Shown one piece after another: positions 5,444-8,201 of a stretch of 8,201 nt of DNA. Position numbers and translations under genes: made by a program. The DNA comes from JAMLIN01 sp041676645 (lineage in GTDB: Bacteria; Pseudomonadota; Gammaproteobacteria; Burkholderiales; Burkholderiaceae_E): NCBI GenBank assembly GCA_041676645.1, contig JBAYRO010000118.1:1-8201 (forward strand). The letters run 5' to 3'. The number at the start of each line of letters is the position of its first letter. The stretch's first letter is position 1. The notes below the pieces were generated by a model, which was given only the letters and a program-made list of their open reading frames with translations, ran no database searches and was not told the DNA's origin.

Positions 5444-6928
5444 TCAGTTCGTCGCCGGCAAGGGACTGGGCACCTGGTGCGCGACCGGTTCCGGCACCGG
5501 GATCGGTACCGGCACGATCAGGTGCGCACGTGCATCCGCGGCGGTGTGCCAGAGATTCCATGCCATCACGAACATGCCGGAGAGCACCATCAGTCCGCCG
5601 AGGAAGCGCGCCACGTAGAGTGGCCTGATCGCCTCCAGGCTGGCGATGAACGAATAGGCCAGCGAACCGTCCGGGTTGGTGGCGCGCCACATCACGCCCT
5701 CGGTCACGCCGGCGACCCACATCGAGATGATGTAGAGCATCAGGCCGCCGACATGAAGCCAGAAATGCAGTTCCATGCCGGCCTTCGAGTGCATCGCCGG
5801 GCGCCCGAGCGCGCGCGGCGCCATCGCGTACAGCGAACCGATGGTGATCATCGCCACCCAGCCGATCGAGCCGGAGTGCACATGGGCGACGGTCCAGTCG
5901 GTGTAGTGCGACAGCGAATTGACCGTCTTGATCGCCATCATCGAGCCTTCGAAGGTCGAGGCGGCATAGAAGACCAGGGCCACCACCATGAACTTGGCGG
6001 CGGGATCGACCCGCACCTTGTGCCATGAACCATTGAAGGTGAGCAGCCCGTTGGCGGCCGATCCCCAGCTGGGCATCAGCAGCACCAGCGAGAACGCCAT
6101 CCCGACCGACTGTACCCAGTCGGGCAGGGCGGTAAAAAGCAGGTGGTGCGACCCGGCCCACATGTAGATCGAGATCAGCGCCCAGAAGTTGACGATCGAG
6201 AAGCGGTAGCTCCACAGCGGCTGCTGCGCCTGGCGCGGGACGAAGTAGTACATCATCCCGAGGAAGCCCGCCGTCAGGAAGAAGGCCACCGCGTTGTGCC
6301 CGTACCACCACTGGACCATGGCATCGACCACACCCGAGTAGATCGGGTAGGACTTCGTCAGTGAAACCGGAACGACGAGGTTGTTGACGATGTGCAGCAG
6401 GCCGACCGCGATGATGAAGGCGCCGTAATACCAGTTGGCGACGTAGATGTGCTGGATGCGCCGGCGCGCCAGGGTTCCGAAGAAGACGACTCCGAACGAG
6501 ACCCATACGACCGCGATGAGGATGTCGATCGGCCACTCGGGCTCGGCGTATTCCTTGCTCTGGGTGAAGCCCAGGGGCACGGTGACGACGGCGAGCAGGC
6601 AGGCAATCTGCCAGCCCCAGTAGGTGAAGGTGGCGAGTTTCTCGAAGGCCAGCCGGACATGCCCGGTGCGCTGCACGACGTAGTAGCAGGTGCCCATCAG
6701 CGCCGATCCGCCGAAGGCGAAGATCACGCCGAAGGTATGGGAAGGTCGGATGCGGCTGAAGGAAAGCCAGGCAATGTCGGTATTCAGGGCCGGCCAGGCC
6801 AGCTGGGCCGCTGCCAGGACCCCGATCGACATCCCGATGACTCCCCAGGCGGCGGCCGAGAGCAGGAAGAGGCGAACGATCTGGTCGTTGTAGGTATTTC
6901 GGTGCACGCGGCCCCCGCGCGACGCCAC
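5444..6928 (-). CDS. ccoN: cbb3-type cytochrome c oxidase catalytic subunit CcoN (subunit I)
   Basis: Catalytic heme-copper subunit that reduces oxygen to water at high affinity and pumps protons in the inner membrane. It has 494 residues and about 12 hydrophobic helices. All metal ligands known for the family are visible: His64 (RPSHTFG) and His351 for low-spin heme b, His349 (AHVHSG) for heme b3, and His211, His261 and His262 (WYGHN, GSHHL) for CuB. Tyr255 (ISIYMWAG) is the tyrosine that is cross-linked to the CuB histidine. The C-terminus carries a Pro/Val-rich tail (471-490) after the last helix. The start is uncertain: GTG at 6928 gives 494 residues without a clear ribosome site, while GTG at 6907 (MHRNTYNDQIVRLF) gives 487 and has a GGGGG run a few bases upstream. 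First gene of the operon ccoN-O-Q-P-small-ccoS. Confidence 0.97.
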   Translation of the reverse strand: MASRGGRVHRNTYNDQIVRLFLLSAAAWGVIGMSIGVLAAAQLAWPALNTDIAWLSFSRIRPSHTFGVIFAFGGSALMGTCYYVVQRTGHVRLAFEKLATFTYWGWQIACLLAVVTVPLGFTQSKEYAEPEWPIDILIAVVWVSFGVVFFGTLARRRIQHIYVANWYYGAFIIAVGLLHIVNNLVVPVSLTKSYPIYSGVVDAMVQWWYGHNAVAFFLTAGFLGMMYYFVPRQAQQPLWSYRFSIVNFWALISIYMWAGSHHLLFTALPDWVQSVGMAFSLVLLMPSWGSAANGLLTFNGSWHKVRVDPAAKFMVVALVFYAASTFEGSMMAIKTVNSLSHYTDWTVAHVHSGSIGWVAMITIGSLYAMAPRALGRPAMHSKAGMELHFWLHVGGLMLYIISMWVAGVTEGVMWRATNPDGSLAYSFIASLEAIRPLYVARFLGGLMVLSGMFVMAWNLWHTAADARAHLIVPVPIPVPEPVAHQVPSPLPATN

Positions 6929-6983
6929 GCCTGCGGTGTTGGCAGGCGCGTGCGCCGGATATTCGACGATAGGTCAATACGAA

Positions 6984-7003
6984 GCGGCGCAGGGCTGCGC
7001 CGC
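6984..7003. repeat. GC-rich inverted repeat upstream of ccoN
   Basis: Perfect 9-base arms GCGGCGCAG (6984-6992) and CTGCGCCGC (6995-7003) around GG. It lies 56 bases upstream of the GTG at 6928. If transcription starts near the AT-rich box at 7055-7062, it would fold in the ccoN leader RNA. No T-run follows on either strand, so it is not a standard terminator. It could be an operator or a leader hairpin. Confidence 0.5.
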
Positions 7004-7132
7004 GGCAGCTAACGAGCGGAGGATCGTGATCGTTTCGCCCGTCGCGGCAGCGGGTATATTACTTGCGAGCGGCCTGCCCCGCGGAGTAAACCCCTCTGCA
7101 TCAGGGCTAATGGCGCCGGGGCGCGCCAGGCC

Positions 7133-7146
7133 TTGATCTGCGACAA
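7133..7146. promoter_or_regulatory. Weak FNR/Anr-like box
   Basis: TTGAT-CTGC-GACAA against the consensus TTGAT-N4-ATCAA: the first half is perfect, the second matches 3 of 5. FNR/Anr control of cbb3 operons is well established, and this is the best such site in the divergent region. It is about 205 bases from the ccoN start and 101 from the plus-strand gene, and I see no good -10 at the right distance for either direction. Confidence 0.35.
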
Positions 7147-7247
7147 GAATGCGGTGCCGGGTTCATGGGAGCATGCCCGAGTGACCAGTTCCCTGTCCGG
7201 GCGAAACCGCGGCGGCGTCGTCGTCCGGCAATCCACCGGGAGTCGAC

Positions 7248-7637
7248 ATGAGCATCCCTGTCGAGCTGCGCAGCCTTGCGGACGCCATCGGGCGCTATCG
7301 CTTCGCCTACCTGCTCACGAACCGGGCCGGCAGCGCCCCCCATGCGGTCGCGGTGGTGCCCATCCTCGATGAGGGTGAGCTCCGGATCGACGGTGTCGGT
7401 CGACGAACTCGCGAAAACCTGCTCGCGCAGCCCTGGGTGAGCCTGGTCTGGCCACCCGAGACCGAAGCCGAGTATTCGCTGATCGTCGACGGCGAGGGCG
7501 CGCTCGATGATGGTTCGCTGCGGGTGCGTCCGAGCCGGGCCGTGCTGCACCGGCCCGCGCCGCGGCCCGCCCCGGTTGCGCCGGGCGCCTGCGCATCGGA
7601 TTGCGTGGAGCTCGAACTGCCGGCGCCTTCGGCCTGA
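7248..7637 (+). CDS. Pyridoxamine 5'-phosphate oxidase-like (split-barrel flavin-binding fold) protein
   Basis: Small protein of 129 residues resembling short members of the PPOX-like split-barrel superfamily, which bind FMN, F420 or heme as dimers. Visible features are the first barrel strands RYRFAYLLTN (16-25) and PHAVAVVPILDEGELRIDGVG (31-51), then GRRTRENLLAQPWVSLVWPP (51-70), the usual helix and strand after the barrel entry, and EAEYSLIVDGEGAL (74-87). The C-terminal third is Pro/Arg/Ala-rich with two Cys (115, 119). No signal peptide or membrane helix, so cytosolic. A GGGAG 5 bases before the ATG supports the start. It precedes the cytochrome gene by 67 bases in the same direction and is divergent from ccoN. 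The substrate and cofactor cannot be read from sequence; a role in handling reactive nitrogen or heme is only a guess from context. Confidence 0.8.
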   Translation: MSIPVELRSLADAIGRYRFAYLLTNRAGSAPHAVAVVPILDEGELRIDGVGRRTRENLLAQPWVSLVWPPETEAEYSLIVDGEGALDDGSLRVRPSRAVLHRPAPRPAPVAPGACASDCVELELPAPSA

Positions 7638-7649
7638 ACGCCGGGCGTT
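7637..7649. repeat. Short palindrome after the PPOX-like gene
   Basis: AACGCC-G-GGCGTT, a 13-base perfect odd palindrome beginning in the stop codon. A GGTTTTC run follows about 20 bases later, too far for a normal terminator. It may be a weak attenuator or chance in GC-rich DNA. Confidence 0.25.
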
Positions 7650-7704
7650 CCGGGGGCCGTCTCCGTATCGGTTTTCTCGCTTCGTCCGGGAGGGTGAATC
7701 CGCC

Positions 7705-8201
7705 GTGACCAGCCTGCGCATGACGATCATGGTGATCGCGATGTCGAGCGTATCCGCGATCGCCCATGGCTTCGATATGGCCCGCGCCGAGCGCGTCTTC
7801 GCGCAGCATTGCGCGGTCTGCCATGGCGCCGATCGCGGCGGTTACATCGCGCCGGCGCTCAATCGCGACGAAACCACGCTCAGTCGGGCGCTCGTCGAGC
7901 AGAGGATCGTGGCCGGCTTGCCGACCACCCTGATGCCGGCGCATCCTTCCTGGCGCGACGGCCTTTCGGCGAAGGATCGCGAGCTGCTCATCGATCTGGT
8001 GACGATGCACCCGAAGTCGACGCTCGAATGGAGCATCGACGATGTGCGCGACTCGCTCGAGGTGTTCGTCGCCGATGAATCGGGCCTTCCGGACGCGCCC
8101 CGATACCGGATCGACCATATCGACGACCTGATGGCGGTGATGTCGCGCGGGCGCCGGGCGCGCGGCGACGAGGCGAAGGTGGTCTTCTTCAATGGACGCA
8201 C
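7705..8201 (+). CDS. Exported cytochrome c with start of a cd1-type (NirN/NirS-like) domain, C-terminus cut by window edge
   Basis: Periplasmic c-type cytochrome; 165 codons are visible before the right edge. I chose the GTG at 7705 because GGAGGGTGA (7689-7697), close to the ideal ribosome site, ends 7 bases before it; an ATG at 7720 is the alternative. Residues 1-20 look like a signal peptide (MTIMVIAMSSVSAIA) cut near AHG. One heme c motif, CAVCH (36-40), is followed by the probable axial Met77 in TTLMPAHPSW. After the c domain comes LEWSIDDVRDSLEVFVADESGLPDAP (about 107-132), similar to the linker that joins the c domain to the eight-bladed d1 propeller in NirS and NirN. The visible part ends with AKVVFFNGR, which looks like a first propeller strand. 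NirS is nitrite reductase and NirN is a dihydro-heme d1 dehydrogenase; which type, or a third one, cannot be decided without the rest. Confidence 0.75.
   Translation, partial: MTSLRMTIMVIAMSSVSAIAHGFDMARAERVFAQHCAVCHGADRGGYIAPALNRDETTLSRALVEQRIVAGLPTTLMPAHPSWRDGLSAKDRELLIDLVTMHPKSTLEWSIDDVRDSLEVFVADESGLPDAPRYRIDHIDDLMAVMSRGRRARGDEAKVVFFNGR

Larger units (their letters stand above)
6929..7247. other. Divergent intergenic control region (319 bases)
   Basis: No convincing gene is seen here; short frames are arginine/alanine-rich GC shadows. It separates ccoN (minus) from the PPOX-like gene (plus) and should hold both promoters. Visible elements are the stem-loop at 6984-7003 and the single AT-rich box TATATTAC at 7055-7062 (TATATT on plus is 5 of 6 for a -10; TAATAT on minus is 4 of 6, with no properly spaced -35 on either strand). 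There are also an FNR-like site at 7133-7146 and short arms CCCT/AGGG at 7092-7095 and 7103-7106. Confidence 0.6.

Noticed and set aside
5235..6977. 580-codon minus-strand frame overlapping ccoN and ccoO
   Set aside because: The ccoN and ccoO frames carry all metal ligands and heme motifs; this frame is a low-complexity Arg/Ala/His shadow.
7113..7128. GGCGC/GCGCC arms as a terminator in the divergent region
   Set aside because: Short GC arms without a T-run, located between divergent promoters where no transcript needs to end; expected by chance in this base composition.
7315..8118. 267-codon minus-strand frame across the PPOX-like and cytochrome genes
   Set aside because: Arg/His/Pro-rich, no motifs; the plus-strand genes have good ribosome sites, a CXXCH motif and a signal peptide.

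Overview
The window is GC-rich, tightly packed bacterial DNA. The ccoN-O-Q-P gene order, the LysR-type regulator and the Gram-negative periplasmic proteins point to a member of the Pseudomonadota, most likely a beta- or gammaproteobacterium with a flexible aerobic/microaerobic (perhaps denitrifying) lifestyle. This taxonomic reading is inferred from gene content only.

Left block (1-3242). An aldo/keto reductase gene, cut by the left window edge, follows a LysR-type regulator gene with a 4-base stop/start overlap; both are on the minus strand. Reading away from them on the plus strand is a gene for a secreted, type-1 periplasmic binding protein (LivK/branched-chain amino acid type) with no transporter genes beside it. 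The 160-base divergent gap holds a 10+10 bp inverted repeat that is a good operator candidate for the LysR protein.

Central block (3250-6928, minus strand). This is a complete cbb3-type cytochrome c oxidase operon: ccoN (catalytic subunit with all heme b and CuB ligands), ccoO (monoheme c), ccoQ (small subunit), ccoP (diheme c), a 67-residue FixH-like small membrane protein, and ccoS (heme/copper insertion). The genes overlap or nearly touch. The usual ccoG, full-length ccoH/fixH and ccoI (copper ATPase) do not lie between ccoP and ccoS. The operon ends convergently against the binding-protein gene with only 7 bases between stop codons.

Right block (6929-8201). A 319-base divergent control region contains a GC-rich stem-loop, one AT-rich box and a weak FNR/Anr-like site. 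On the plus strand it is followed by a small pyridoxamine-phosphate-oxidase-like (flavin-binding fold) protein. Next comes the 5' part of a gene for an exported cytochrome c that resembles the N-terminus of cytochrome cd1 proteins (NirS/NirN type), cut by the right edge. Together the right and central blocks suggest a low-oxygen respiration locus: a high-affinity terminal oxidase facing a d1-heme or beta-propeller cytochrome whose exact role is unresolved.
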